The notes under the pieces: generated by a model
Databases searched by the model: none
What the model was told of the DNA's origin: nothing
The model's input: the letters and a program-made list of their open reading frames with translations, nothing else
Part shown: positions 23,217 through 31,753 of the stretch, in pieces
Layout: the number at the start of each line of letters is the position of its first letter
How positions within the stretch are numbered: the stretch's first letter is position 1
Made by a program: the position numbers and the translations under genes
Source: DATBLE01 sp036555585
GTDB taxonomy: Bacteria > Actinomycetota > Thermoleophilia > Gaiellales > Gaiellaceae
Direction of reading: 5' to 3'
NCBI GenBank assembly: GCA_036555585.1
Contig: DATBLE010000001.1
Coordinates: 1-64,000 of the forward strand
DNA length: 64,000 nucleotides

Positions 23217-23702
23217 GTGGAGAGAAGGCTCAGGAACACGACCGTGCGGATCGCGATTGCAGCTGCGGCGGCGCTCGTCGCCGCCGGCGGTGCTCTCGCC
23301 TACTACACGTCGACGGGGAGCGGCACCGGAAGCGCCTCGGTGGCCTCGCCCGACCCGGTGACGATCGCCGCGGGGACGCCTGTCTCGGGTCTGCTCTACC
23401 CGGGCGCGAGCGGCGAGGTGGACGCGACCGTCTCCAACCCGAACCCGTTCCCGGTTCGGATCAACTCGCTCGTCCTGGACGGCGGCATCGGCGTCGACGG
23501 CTCGCACTTGGATTGCGACACCTCCGCTCTCCACTACACGACCCAGGACAACGGCGGCGCCGGCTGGAACGTCCCGGCCAAGGTGGGCGCGACCGAGGGC
23601 ACGCTCGACCTCACGCTCGCCGACGCGCTCAGCATGGACGTCGACGCCGCGAATGCGTGCCAGGGCGCGACCTTCACGGTCTCCCTGGCGACGGGCCCAT
23701 GA
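23217..23702 (+). CDS. exported protein with shared YPG/NPNP/CQG domain
   Basis: 161 residues from GTG at 23217, GGGAGG just upstream. The signal-like segment ends in LAYYTSTGSGTGSASVA, as in the previous gene. The mature domain shows GLLYPGASGEVDATVSNPNP, a cysteine in LDCDTS and ANACQGATFTVSL at the end. It overlaps the next gene by ATGA. Likely an extracellular structural subunit. Function unproven. Confidence 0.7.
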   Translation: MERRLRNTTVRIAIAAAAALVAAGGALAYYTSTGSGTGSASVASPDPVTIAAGTPVSGLLYPGASGEVDATVSNPNPFPVRINSLVLDGGIGVDGSHLDCDTSALHYTTQDNGGAGWNVPAKVGATEGTLDLTLADALSMDVDAANACQGATFTVSLATGP

Positions 23703-24703
23703 GGGCGCGGCGGCGAATCCGAAGCCTGCGCTCGGCGAGAACGGCCTCGCCGGCGGTGCTCCTCGTCACGCTCCTCGCGCTCGCGAGCGGCGCAGCCTGG
23801 GCCGCGCTGGGTGCAGCGGGCGGATCCAAGCCCGCCAAGCCGAAGATCACCGCCGGACCGGCCAAGCTCACGAACCAGACCGCGGCCGCCCTCGCCTACA
23901 CGAGCAAGTCCGCGGTGGTGTTCCTCTGCTCGCTCGACGCAGGCGCCTTCGCCATGTGCGGCAGCGGCACCACCGGCTCGACCGCCTACGCCGGCCCACT
24001 CGCCGAGGGCATGCACCGCTTCCAGGTCGAGGCACAGGACGGAGCTCGGACGGGGAAGCCGCGGACGTGGACGTGGAGGGTCGATACGCAGCCGCCGCCG
24101 GCACCCACCTTTACGAAGAAACCTCCGTCCTCGACCACCGAGAAGAGCGCCAGCTTCAAGTACCGGGATGGCGAGCCCGGAGTGTCCTACTCGTGCAAGC
24201 TGGACGGCGCCGGGTACGGCGCCTGCGGAGGCAAGATGAGCTACCGCAACCTGGCCGCGGGCGCGCACGCGTTCTGCGTGCGGGCGCTGGACAAGGCCGG
24301 GAACGCGAGCCCGGCCGCCTGCTCCGGCTGGCTCGTCGGCGTCTCCTCGGCCAGCTTCTCCGTCGGCGGAGGACCGGCGCCGGGCGCCCTGCTGTATCCG
24401 GGCGCCGCGGCCGTGCCGCTCGACCTCGTGTTCACCAACCCGAATCCCGCGCCGATCACGATCCAGAGCGTGACCGTGACGGTCGCCGGCACGTCCGCCG
24501 CAGGCTGTAGCGCCGCGAACTTCGGCATGGCGCAGCAGCTGCAGGCGAACCCGACCGTGCCCGGAGGAACCACCGCGTCGCTGCAGTCCCTCGGAGTCGC
24601 GCAGTCCGACTGGCCGCAGCTGAGGATGCTGGACGCCGGCAATCAGGACGCCTGCCGGAACGCCACCGTCGATCTCTCGTTCACGGGGACGGCAACCGGA
24701 TGA
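23699..24703 (+). CDS. exported protein with two Ig-like modules and the shared domain
   Basis: 334 residues. A basic N terminus and signal peptide are followed by two modules of the CSLD...C...H.F.V.A type (residues about 45-205, with CSLDAGAFAMCGSG and CKLDGAGYGACGGK). These are common in actinobacterial surface proteins. The C-terminal 115 residues repeat the domain of the two upstream genes: LLYPGAAAVPLDLVFTNPNP, a cysteine in AGCSAANF and NQDACRNATVDLSF. ATGA overlaps on both sides show tight co-translation. Confidence 0.72.
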   Translation: MRARRRIRSLRSARTASPAVLLVTLLALASGAAWAALGAAGGSKPAKPKITAGPAKLTNQTAAALAYTSKSAVVFLCSLDAGAFAMCGSGTTGSTAYAGPLAEGMHRFQVEAQDGARTGKPRTWTWRVDTQPPPAPTFTKKPPSSTTEKSASFKYRDGEPGVSYSCKLDGAGYGACGGKMSYRNLAAGAHAFCVRALDKAGNASPAACSGWLVGVSSASFSVGGGPAPGALLYPGAAAVPLDLVFTNPNPAPITIQSVTVTVAGTSAAGCSAANFGMAQQLQANPTVPGGTTASLQSLGVAQSDWPQLRMLDAGNQDACRNATVDLSFTGTATG

Positions 24704-27700
24704 CCGGCTTTCTCGTTCGGCTGATCGGCAAGAGGCGCCGGCTGCTGGCCCTCTCGGCGATCGTGCTCCTCGCCGGAGCGCTCGCGGGCGGCCTGGTGGC
24801 GTACTTCAGCGGCGCCGCGGCGGCCGGCAGCGCGGGCGGAGGAGCTGCGACGTCGATGGCGCCAGGGCGTCCCCCGACGACCGTCACCAGCCAGCCAGGC
24901 CGCTCGGTCACGATCACCTGGCCGGCGACGACCCTCGCCGACGGCCACCCCGTCGACGGCTACCTCGTCACCCGCTACGAGGCCGGCCCGCCCTTCGCCC
25001 CGCAGACGGCGCTCGCCGGCTGCAGCGGCGTCCTCACCGCCCTCAGCTGCACGGAGCTCGGAGTTCCGTTCGGGAGCTGGCAGTACACGATCACGCCCGT
25101 GATCGGCACGAACTGGCGAGGGCTGGAGAGCACGAAGAGCGGGGCCGTCACGATCGGGGCGGCGAGCCTGGTCCTCGACCAGACCACCCTCGGGTCGGCC
25201 GATTTCGCCGGCGTCTCGGGCTCGACCCACCTCACCGGCGCGCTCAGCGGGTTCGCCTCGAACGAGGGCGTCGACTACAAGCTGGACGACTCGAGCGGCG
25301 CGACGCTGGGCGGCTCGCCCGCGAACGTCGACGCCAGCGGCAGCGCGACCGTCTCGATCACGCTCCCGCGCCCGTCCGACGGGCCGCACTCGATCTATGC
25401 CGTGGGGAACGCGACTCCCTACCCGTCGCAGGCAAGCGCCGCCGTCCTCGTCGACACGACCCCGCCCACGAGCTCTGCCAGCGGGAACGACGGCGCCTGG
25501 CACGCGAGCGACGTGACCGTCGCGCTGTCCGCCGCCGACGGTGCCGGCAGCTCCGGCGTGAAGGACATCAGGTACGAGGTCGACGGGGGGACGCTCCAGA
25601 CGATCTCCGGAGCGAGCGGCAACGTGACGATCTCCGCCGTCCCGGGCGGGTCGAACGACGGCGTCCACACGCTCACCTTCTTCGCCACCGACAACGCCGG
25701 GAACGACGAGGCGCCCGCACACTCGGTGACGGTCGAGATCGACACGACGAAGCCGTCGACGTCGCTGACCACGAGCCCCTCGAGCCCGGACGGGACGAAC
25801 GGCTGGTTCACGCAGGCCGGCGTGCAGTTCAGCCTGGCAGGGTCCGACGCGAACGCCGGCGTCGCCCAGAGCTTCTACACGGTCGACGGCGGCCCGACCC
25901 AGACGTACAGCGGCGCGGTCACCGTCTCGGGCCAGGGCACGCACGCGATCACCTACTGGTCGGCCGACAACGCCGGGAACACCGAGGCCGCGAACACGGC
26001 CCAGCTCCGGCTCGACACCGTCGAGCCGTCCACCTCGACCGCCGTGAGCCCGGCGGCCCCGAACGGCTCGGGCGGCTGGTACGTGACCACGCCGTCGTTC
26101 ACGCTGAGCGCGTCGGACGCCACCTCGGGTGTGGCCTCGACGCTCTACAAGATCGACAGCGGCGCGACGCAGACCTATTCCGGCGCGGTCTCGATTCCGG
26201 ACGGCCAGCACACGGTCAGCTACTGGTCGGTCGATGCCGCCGGAAACGTCGAGAGCGCGACCACGACCGCGACGATCAAGGTGGACACGGTCAAGCCGTC
26301 GACGTCGATCGCGATCAGCCCCGCTTCGCCCGACGGCACGAACGGCTGGCGGGTCTCGGCGACGACGTTCACGCTCAGCGGCTCCGATGCGAGCTCCGGC
26401 GTCGGCTCGACCTTCTACCGCATCGACGCCGGCGCGACCCAGACGTACTCGGGGAGCGCGGTCTCGATCGCACAGGGCACGCATACCGTCAGCTACTGGT
26501 CGGTCGACACCGCCGAAAACGTCGAGAGCGCGAACACGACCACGATCAAGGTCGACACGGTCAAGCCTTCGACCTCCTTGACCACGACGCCGGCCGTGCC
26601 CGACGGCTCGAACAACTGGTTCAAGCGCTCCAGCGTCACCTTCACCCTCGCCGCGAGCGACGCGACCTCCGGCGTCGCGAACAGCTACTACACGCTCGAC
26701 GGCGGCGGCCAGCAGACCTACAGCGGCACCGTCACCGTCTCCGGCCAGGGCGACCACACCGTCACCTACTGGTCGACCGACACAGCCGGCAACACCGAGA
26801 CCGCCACCACCACCCACATCAAGCTCGACAACGTCGCGCCGACGAGCTCGCTCGCCCTCACCAACAAGACGGGAGGCTCCTTCCTGAGCGGGACGACGAT
26901 CTACTACCGCGGCGGAGCGGGCAACTCCGGCTCCTTCTCGATCCAGAACACGCTGACGGACGCGACCTCCGGGCCCGCCTCGAGCACCTTCGCCGCGCTC
27001 GGCGGAACGGCCACGGGCTGGACGCACACCACCCCGGACGTGAAGTCGACCCCCGCTGGCGGCCCGTACGTCTCGAACCTGTTCAGCTGGAGCGCGGGCA
27101 CGGCCAGCTCGCCGACCGAGGTGGTGACCGGGGCCGATGCGGCCGGGAACAGCGCCGCTGCCCCGACCCTGACGCTGACGAACGACGCGACCGCGCCGTC
27201 GACGACCGACAACACCGCCTCGATCGGCAGCACGTGCAAGAACACGAACCAGACGGTGACGCTCAGCCCGACCGATGCCGGCTCGGGCGCGGCGGCGACG
27301 TACTACACGACCAACGGCTCGACGCCGACGACCAGCTCGAGCCAGGGGACGTCGATCGTGCTCTCGACGGACGGCACCTACACGATCAAGTACTTCAGCG
27401 TCGACAACGTCGGCAACCAGGAGGGAGTCAAGACCGCCTCGACGACGATCTGCATCGACAAGACCGCCCCGGCGCCCACCAACGTAGTCCTGGCCAACGG
27501 CGGAACCGTGGGCTCCGCGGACTCGGGCGACACGCTCACGATCACCTACTCCGAGCAGCTGGACGCAACCACGTTCTGCTCGACCTGGGGGAACAGCGGC
27601 ACGCAGTCGCTTGCCGGCGTCACCGTCCTGATCACGCAGAGCGGCACAAACGACATCCTGTCGATCTCCGCGGTCGGCGCCGGCAGCTGCGGCGGCGCGA

Positions 27701-27954
27701 CCAACTTCCATCTCGACTCGGTTGCCCTGGGCCGCAACTACGTCACGGCCAACCGGACGTTCAGCTCCTCCCAGATCACCTGGGACCCGGCCGCCCGGAC
27801 GCTGACGGTCCGGCTGGGCACCGCGAGCGGCTCGGTCAGGACCGGCGTCGGTCTCGGGACGCCCACCTACACGCCTTCCGGCTCGCTGAAGGACATCGCC
27901 GGCAACACCATCGTCACGAGCGCCTTCAGCGCACCCGGAACGTCCCGCTTCTGA
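24700..27954 (+). CDS. large exported Ig-like repeat protein
   Basis: 1084 residues. The N terminus has a hydrophobic segment that ends in LVAYFSGAAAAGSAGGG, resembling the upstream proteins. A fibronectin-III-like module (VTITWPATTLADGHPVDGY) comes next. About six repeats of roughly 88 residues follow, of the OmpL47/bacterial Ig type, each ending like HTVSYWSVDAAGNVES. A cysteine-containing C-terminal module follows (residues about 840-1084). No wall-sorting signal or C-terminal membrane helix is seen, so the protein is probably secreted or held by partners. Likely an adhesin or matrix protein. Confidence 0.78.
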   Translation: MTGFLVRLIGKRRRLLALSAIVLLAGALAGGLVAYFSGAAAAGSAGGGAATSMAPGRPPTTVTSQPGRSVTITWPATTLADGHPVDGYLVTRYEAGPPFAPQTALAGCSGVLTALSCTELGVPFGSWQYTITPVIGTNWRGLESTKSGAVTIGAASLVLDQTTLGSADFAGVSGSTHLTGALSGFASNEGVDYKLDDSSGATLGGSPANVDASGSATVSITLPRPSDGPHSIYAVGNATPYPSQASAAVLVDTTPPTSSASGNDGAWHASDVTVALSAADGAGSSGVKDIRYEVDGGTLQTISGASGNVTISAVPGGSNDGVHTLTFFATDNAGNDEAPAHSVTVEIDTTKPSTSLTTSPSSPDGTNGWFTQAGVQFSLAGSDANAGVAQSFYTVDGGPTQTYSGAVTVSGQGTHAITYWSADNAGNTEAANTAQLRLDTVEPSTSTAVSPAAPNGSGGWYVTTPSFTLSASDATSGVASTLYKIDSGATQTYSGAVSIPDGQHTVSYWSVDAAGNVESATTTATIKVDTVKPSTSIAISPASPDGTNGWRVSATTFTLSGSDASSGVGSTFYRIDAGATQTYSGSAVSIAQGTHTVSYWSVDTAENVESANTTTIKVDTVKPSTSLTTTPAVPDGSNNWFKRSSVTFTLAASDATSGVANSYYTLDGGGQQTYSGTVTVSGQGDHTVTYWSTDTAGNTETATTTHIKLDNVAPTSSLALTNKTGGSFLSGTTIYYRGGAGNSGSFSIQNTLTDATSGPASSTFAALGGTATGWTHTTPDVKSTPAGGPYVSNLFSWSAGTASSPTEVVTGADAAGNSAAAPTLTLTNDATAPSTTDNTASIGSTCKNTNQTVTLSPTDAGSGAAATYYTTNGSTPTTSSSQGTSIVLSTDGTYTIKYFSVDNVGNQEGVKTASTTICIDKTAPAPTNVVLANGGTVGSADSGDTLTITYSEQLDATTFCSTWGNSGTQSLAGVTVLITQSGTNDILSISAVGAGSCGGATNFHLDSVALGRNYVTANRTFSSSQITWDPAARTLTVRLGTASGSVRTGVGLGTPTYTPSGSLKDIAGNTIVTSAFSAPGTSRF

Positions 27955-28000
27955 TCCGAGCCGCGACGTAAGGACCGCGGCGCGGCGGTCACGAACGTCG

Positions 28001-28663
28001 ATGATGGGCACGATGACCGGTTCCCGGACGCGCGTCCTGCTCGACTCGGAGTCGCAGGCGTGGCTCGACGACCTGCGGGGCGACGGGCCGCGCCACGACG
28101 CGGCGGTCGCGCGCCTGCGCGAGCTGCTCGTGCGCGCGGCGCGCTTCGAGATCGCCCGCCGCCGGCCCGCGCTACCCCACCTCCGCGGCGGCGAGCTCGC
28201 CGACATCGCCGAGGAGGCCGCCGACGACGCGGCCGTGTCGGTCCTGTCCCGGCTGGACGACTTCCGCGGCGCCAGCCGCTTCACCACCTGGGCGTACAAG
28301 TTCGCGCTGCTCGAAGCGGCCGTGAAGCTGCGCCGGCGCGCCTGGCAGGGGCGCGAGCTGCCGCTCGAGCCCGAGAGCTGGACGCTCGTCCCGAGCCGTG
28401 AGCCCGGGCCGGCCGAGACGGCCGAGCAGGGGGCGCTGCTGGCGGCGATCCAGGAAGGGATCGAGACGGTGCTGACCTCCCGGCAGCGAACGGTGCTCGT
28501 CGCGCTGGCGCTGAACGGCGTGCCGATCGACGTCCTCGCCGAGCGGCTCGACACGACCCGCGGCGCGCTCTACAAGACCGTGCACGACGCGCGGCGCAAG
28601 CTGCGAACGCATCTGACGAAGGCCGGCTTCGACCTCGACGCCTTCGAGGAGGGAACGGAATGA
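28001..28663 (+). CDS. ECF-type RNA polymerase sigma factor
   Basis: 220 residues (ATGs at 28001, 28004 and 28013 are possible starts). Region 2 contains LDDFRGASRFTTWAYKFA; region 4 contains LTSRQRTVLVALALNGVPIDVLAERLDTTRGALYKTV, the helix-turn-helix. It lies 46 nt after the repeat-protein gene and overlaps the next gene by ATGA. That gene looks like its zinc-binding partner. It may control the exported-protein operon, which is inference from position. Confidence 0.88.
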   Translation: MMGTMTGSRTRVLLDSESQAWLDDLRGDGPRHDAAVARLRELLVRAARFEIARRRPALPHLRGGELADIAEEAADDAAVSVLSRLDDFRGASRFTTWAYKFALLEAAVKLRRRAWQGRELPLEPESWTLVPSREPGPAETAEQGALLAAIQEGIETVLTSRQRTVLVALALNGVPIDVLAERLDTTRGALYKTVHDARRKLRTHLTKAGFDLDAFEEGTE

Positions 28664-28908
28664 CCCCCGAACTGAGCTCGGAGCTCGTGCGCCTGCTCGG
28701 CCCCGGCGAGGCCGAGGTGGGCTGCGACGCCTGCTTCGACGAGCTCGACCGCTACGTCGAGCTCGAGCTGGCCGGCGAGGATGCCGACCGCATCGTCCCG
28801 GGCATGCGCCCCCATCTGCGGGGCTGCCCTGCCTGCCGCGAGGAGCACGACAGCCTGCGGGCGCTCCTCGCCTCCGAGCCCGCCGACCCCGAAGGGAGAC
28901 TGCCGTGA
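28660..28908 (+). CDS. small zinc-binding anti-sigma-like protein
   Basis: 82 residues. It has CDAC near residue 22 and, after an acidic helix (ELDRYVELELAGEDADRI), HLRGCPACREEH near residue 50. The H-x3-C-x2-C motif is that of zinc-binding anti-sigma (ZAS) proteins. No membrane segment is present, so it would be a soluble anti-sigma, possibly redox-sensing. It overlaps the sigma gene and the reductase gene by 4 bases each. Confidence 0.75.
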   Translation: MTPELSSELVRLLGPGEAEVGCDACFDELDRYVELELAGEDADRIVPGMRPHLRGCPACREEHDSLRALLASEPADPEGRLP

Positions 28909-30080
28909 GCGAGACCGAGACGCGTTACCTGGTCGTCGGAGGCGGCATGACCGGCGACGCCGCCTGCAAGGGGATCCGCGAGCACGACCAGGACGGCACG
29001 GTCACGCTGGTCGGCGCCGAGGCGCATCCTCCGTACAAGCGCCCGCCGCTGACGAAGGGCCTCTGGTCGGGAGGCGAGGAGGAGAAGATCTGGCGCGGGA
29101 CCGACCAGCTCGGCGTCGACCTCCGGCTCGGCCGGACCGTCGTCTCGGTCGACGCGTCGGCGCGGACCGCCGCCGACGACGCCGGGGACACCTACCGGTA
29201 CGAGAAGTTGCTGCTCGCCACCGGCGGGCGCCCGCGCCGTCTCCCCGGCGACGACGGCAGCGACATCGTCTACTACCGCACCATCGACGACTACCGGCGC
29301 GTCCGCGGCCTCGCCGGCGAGGGCACGCGCTTCGTGGTCGTGGGCGGCGGGTTCATCGGCTCGGAGATCGCCGCCGCGCTGACCTCGAACGGCAGCCACG
29401 TGACGATGGTGTTCCCGGACCCGGGCATCTGTGCGCGCCTGTTCCCTGCCGAGCTCTCCGAGTTCGTGACCGGCTACTACCGCGACAAGGGAGTCGAGGT
29501 CCTCACCGGCGAGACCGTCGCCGGCGTGGAGAACGGGACGGTCCGGACGAGCGGCGGCGCCGAGCTGCAGGCGGACGCCGTGATCGCGGGCCTCGGAATC
29601 GAGCCGGTGACCGAGCTGGCAGCAGGCATCGGGCTGCCCGTCGAGGACGGCATCGTCGTCGACGAGCTGGGCCGGGCCGGCGGGCGGGAGGACGTGTTCG
29701 CCGCGGGCGACGTCGCCCGGTTCCCGCTCGCCGCGCTCGGCCACACGGCCCGGGTCGAGCACGAGGACCACGCCAACACGCACGGTCACGCCGTCGGCGC
29801 GAACATGGCCGGCGCGGGCCTGCCGTACGACCACCTGCCGTTCTTCTACTCCGACCTCTTCGACCTCGGCTACGAGGCGGTGGGCGACCTCGACTCCAGG
29901 CAGGCGACGGTCGTCTCCTGGAAGGAGCCGAATCGCAAGGGCGTTATCGCCTACGTGGACGGCGACAACCGGCCGCGCGGTTTCCTGCTCTGGGACGTCT
30001 GGGGCAAGGTCGACGCCGCGCGCGATCTGATCCGGGCCGGCGAGCCCGTCGACGAGGCGGCGCTTGCCGAGCTCGCCTGA
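28905..30080 (+). CDS. FAD-dependent NAD(P)H oxidoreductase, AIF/ferredoxin-reductase-like
   Basis: 391 residues from GTG at 28905. FAD motif VVGGGMTGDAACKGI at the start; the ATG motif is LLLATGGRPRRLPG. The NAD(P)-binding motif is VVGGGFIGSEIAAAL near residue 148, and the second FAD motif DVFAAGDVARFP lies near residue 262. The AIF-type C-terminal domain follows with FFYSDLFDLGYEAVGD. It has no redox CxxC. It is co-translated with the sigma/anti-sigma pair, which suggests a role in a redox response. Confidence 0.88.
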   Translation: MSETETRYLVVGGGMTGDAACKGIREHDQDGTVTLVGAEAHPPYKRPPLTKGLWSGGEEEKIWRGTDQLGVDLRLGRTVVSVDASARTAADDAGDTYRYEKLLLATGGRPRRLPGDDGSDIVYYRTIDDYRRVRGLAGEGTRFVVVGGGFIGSEIAAALTSNGSHVTMVFPDPGICARLFPAELSEFVTGYYRDKGVEVLTGETVAGVENGTVRTSGGAELQADAVIAGLGIEPVTELAAGIGLPVEDGIVVDELGRAGGREDVFAAGDVARFPLAALGHTARVEHEDHANTHGHAVGANMAGAGLPYDHLPFFYSDLFDLGYEAVGDLDSRQATVVSWKEPNRKGVIAYVDGDNRPRGFLLWDVWGKVDAARDLIRAGEPVDEAALAELA

Positions 30081-30323
30081 TCAGACGAGCTCGTCCGTCC
30101 GGGCGGCCAGCTCGCGGTCCCGGTCGGTGACGCCGCCGGCCGAGTGGGTCGTCCAGCGGACGAGGACGCGCCTGTACCGGATGTCGATGTCGGGGTGGTG
30201 GTTCGCCGCCTCGGCGACCTCGGCCAGGCGGTCGACGAACGCGATCGCAGCGGGGAACGATTCGAACTCGAATTCCCGCTCGAGGCCGTCGTCCACTTCG
30301 GGCCACTCCATGGGCGGGAGCAT
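30081..30323 (-). CDS. 4a-hydroxytetrahydrobiopterin dehydratase (PCD/DCoH)
   Basis: 80 residues from ATG at 30323 (an ATG at 30311 is equally possible). Family motif NHHPDIDIRYRRVLVRW followed by THSAGGVTDRD, with the paired histidines and the later His and Asp needed for dehydration of pterin-4a-carbinolamine. The REFEFESFPAAIAFVDR segment is typical. Its start overlaps that of the divergent phosphatidyltransferase gene. folE lies nearby, so a pterin theme is plausible. Confidence 0.88.
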   Translation of the reverse strand: MLPPMEWPEVDDGLEREFEFESFPAAIAFVDRLAEVAEAANHHPDIDIRYRRVLVRWTTHSAGGVTDRDRELAARTDELV

Positions 30324-31101
30324 TGCACGGAAGCCCCGGCACGGGCGCGAGCTGCTCTGCGAGCGCGTCTTCCGCCCGGCCGCCCACCTCGTCGTGCTCG
30401 TGCTCGCGCCGCTGCGTGTCCCGCCGCCGGCGGTGGTCTTTGCCGCAGGGGCGACCGGGATGGCCGCCGCGTACCTGATCGGCAGCGGAGCGCTCGTCGC
30501 GGCCGCCGTGCTCATGCAGCTGAAGACCGCGCTCGACAACGCCGACGGGCAGCTCGCGCGGCTGACCGGACGGGTGACGGTGCTCGGCCGCTACCTCGAC
30601 TCGGAATCGGACCTCGTCGTCGACGCGGCGATCTTCGCCGGCATCGGTTGGGCGACGGGACGGTGGGTGCTCGCCGCGGCCGGGTTCGCCTGTCTGACGC
30701 TCGTGCTCGGCGTCAACTACAACGTCGAGCGCCTCTACCGGCGCGAGCGCGGCGAGCCGGCCGAGGCGATGCCGGCGGCGACCGGCGCGGCGGGCCTGCT
30801 CGCGCGCGGCTACGCGGCCGTCTACGCGCCGCAGGACCGGCTGGTCGAGCGCTTCGTCGCGTGGCGTCTGCGCGGGCGCGACGCGGGGGCGCGGCTGGCC
30901 TACCACGACGCGGCCACCGTCACGGTGCTCGCCAACTTCGGGCTGAGCACGCAGCTGGCCGTGCTCGGCGTGTGTCTCGCGGCGGGCGCCCCGGCCGCGT
31001 ACGCCTGGGTGGCGGTCGCCTGCGCGGCGGCGCTCGTGCCGCTCGCTTTCCGACGGGAGCTGCTGCTCCGCCGTCATGTCGAACAGGAGAACGGGAGGTA
31101 G
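30310..31101 (+). CDS. CDP-alcohol phosphatidyltransferase family membrane protein
   Basis: 263 residues from ATG at 30310. The catalytic motif D-G-x2-A-R-x8-G-x3-D-x3-D is complete: DGQLAR, then G-RYLD-SESD. It has about six membrane segments and a long loop with basic residues. Such enzymes transfer a phosphoalcohol from CDP-diacylglycerol or a related donor; the acceptor is unclear. The start codon overlaps or abuts that of the divergent dehydratase (CATG at 30309-30312). Confidence 0.85.
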   Translation: MGGSIARKPRHGRELLCERVFRPAAHLVVLVLAPLRVPPPAVVFAAGATGMAAAYLIGSGALVAAAVLMQLKTALDNADGQLARLTGRVTVLGRYLDSESDLVVDAAIFAGIGWATGRWVLAAAGFACLTLVLGVNYNVERLYRRERGEPAEAMPAATGAAGLLARGYAAVYAPQDRLVERFVAWRLRGRDAGARLAYHDAATVTVLANFGLSTQLAVLGVCLAAGAPAAYAWVAVACAAALVPLAFRRELLLRRHVEQENGR

Positions 31102-31105
31102 AGAG

Positions 31106-31753
31106 GTGGACCTGGAAGCAGTCGTCGATCTGAGGCAGGCGGCCGAAGGGGATCGCTACGCCTCGCCCCGCGACATCTCGCCCGCGGAGTGGAGGCGTTT
31201 CGAGCAGCACATCGGCGAGATCTTCTCGGCCTTCGGGATGGACCTGGACACGCCGGGCACCCGCGAGTCGCCGGCGCGCTTCCTGCGCGCGCTGCACGAG
31301 GCGACCTCGGGCTACGACGGCGACGAGAAGCTGCTGACCGCCTTTCCGAGCGAGGCGCCCGAGCTGCCCTCGGCGCTGGCCGGGCAGATCGTCGAGGGGC
31401 CGATCTCGTTCGTCTGCCTCTGCGAGCACCACGCGCTCCCGTTCCACGGCGCCGCCCACGTCGGCTACGTCGCCGGCGAGCAGATCATCGGCATCTCGAA
31501 GCTGACCCGGCTGGTGCGGCTGTTCGCGCGGCGGTTCACCGTGCAGGAGCGCCTCGGCGAGCAGATCGCCGACACGCTCGAGGAGCTGATCGAGCCGCGC
31601 GGCGTCGCCGTCCACCTCGCCGCCTCGCACCTCTGCACGCAGATGCGCGGCGTCGAGGAGCACTCGCGCACGGTCACCACCTTCTGGCGCGGCGCGTTCG
31701 AGGACCCGGCGCTTCGGGCCGAGTTCCTCCAGGAGGTCCGGGGACGGGCCTAG
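31106..31753 (+). CDS. folE: GTP cyclohydrolase I
   Basis: 215 residues from GTG at 31106, with GGGAGG 7 nt upstream; an upstream ATG at 31076 lies inside the previous gene. It makes 7,8-dihydroneopterin triphosphate from GTP. Zinc and catalytic motifs CEHHALPFHGAAHVGY, GISKLTRLVRLFARRFTVQE and ASHLCTQMRGVEE are intact (Cys, His, Cys zinc ligands). Its last codons carry the AGGAGG Shine-Dalgarno of the following gene. Confidence 0.96.
   Translation: MDLEAVVDLRQAAEGDRYASPRDISPAEWRRFEQHIGEIFSAFGMDLDTPGTRESPARFLRALHEATSGYDGDEKLLTAFPSEAPELPSALAGQIVEGPISFVCLCEHHALPFHGAAHVGYVAGEQIIGISKLTRLVRLFARRFTVQERLGEQIADTLEELIEPRGVAVHLAASHLCTQMRGVEEHSRTVTTFWRGAFEDPALRAEFLQEVRGRA

Noticed and set aside
24643..28554. 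1303-codon frame opposite the exported-protein operon
   Set aside because: Arg/Gly/Val-rich shadow; the plus-strand genes have signal peptides, domains and ATGA coupling.
30064..30309. N-terminal extension of the phosphatidyltransferase frame
   Set aside because: This part overlaps the pterin dehydratase on the other strand and has no homology-like character.
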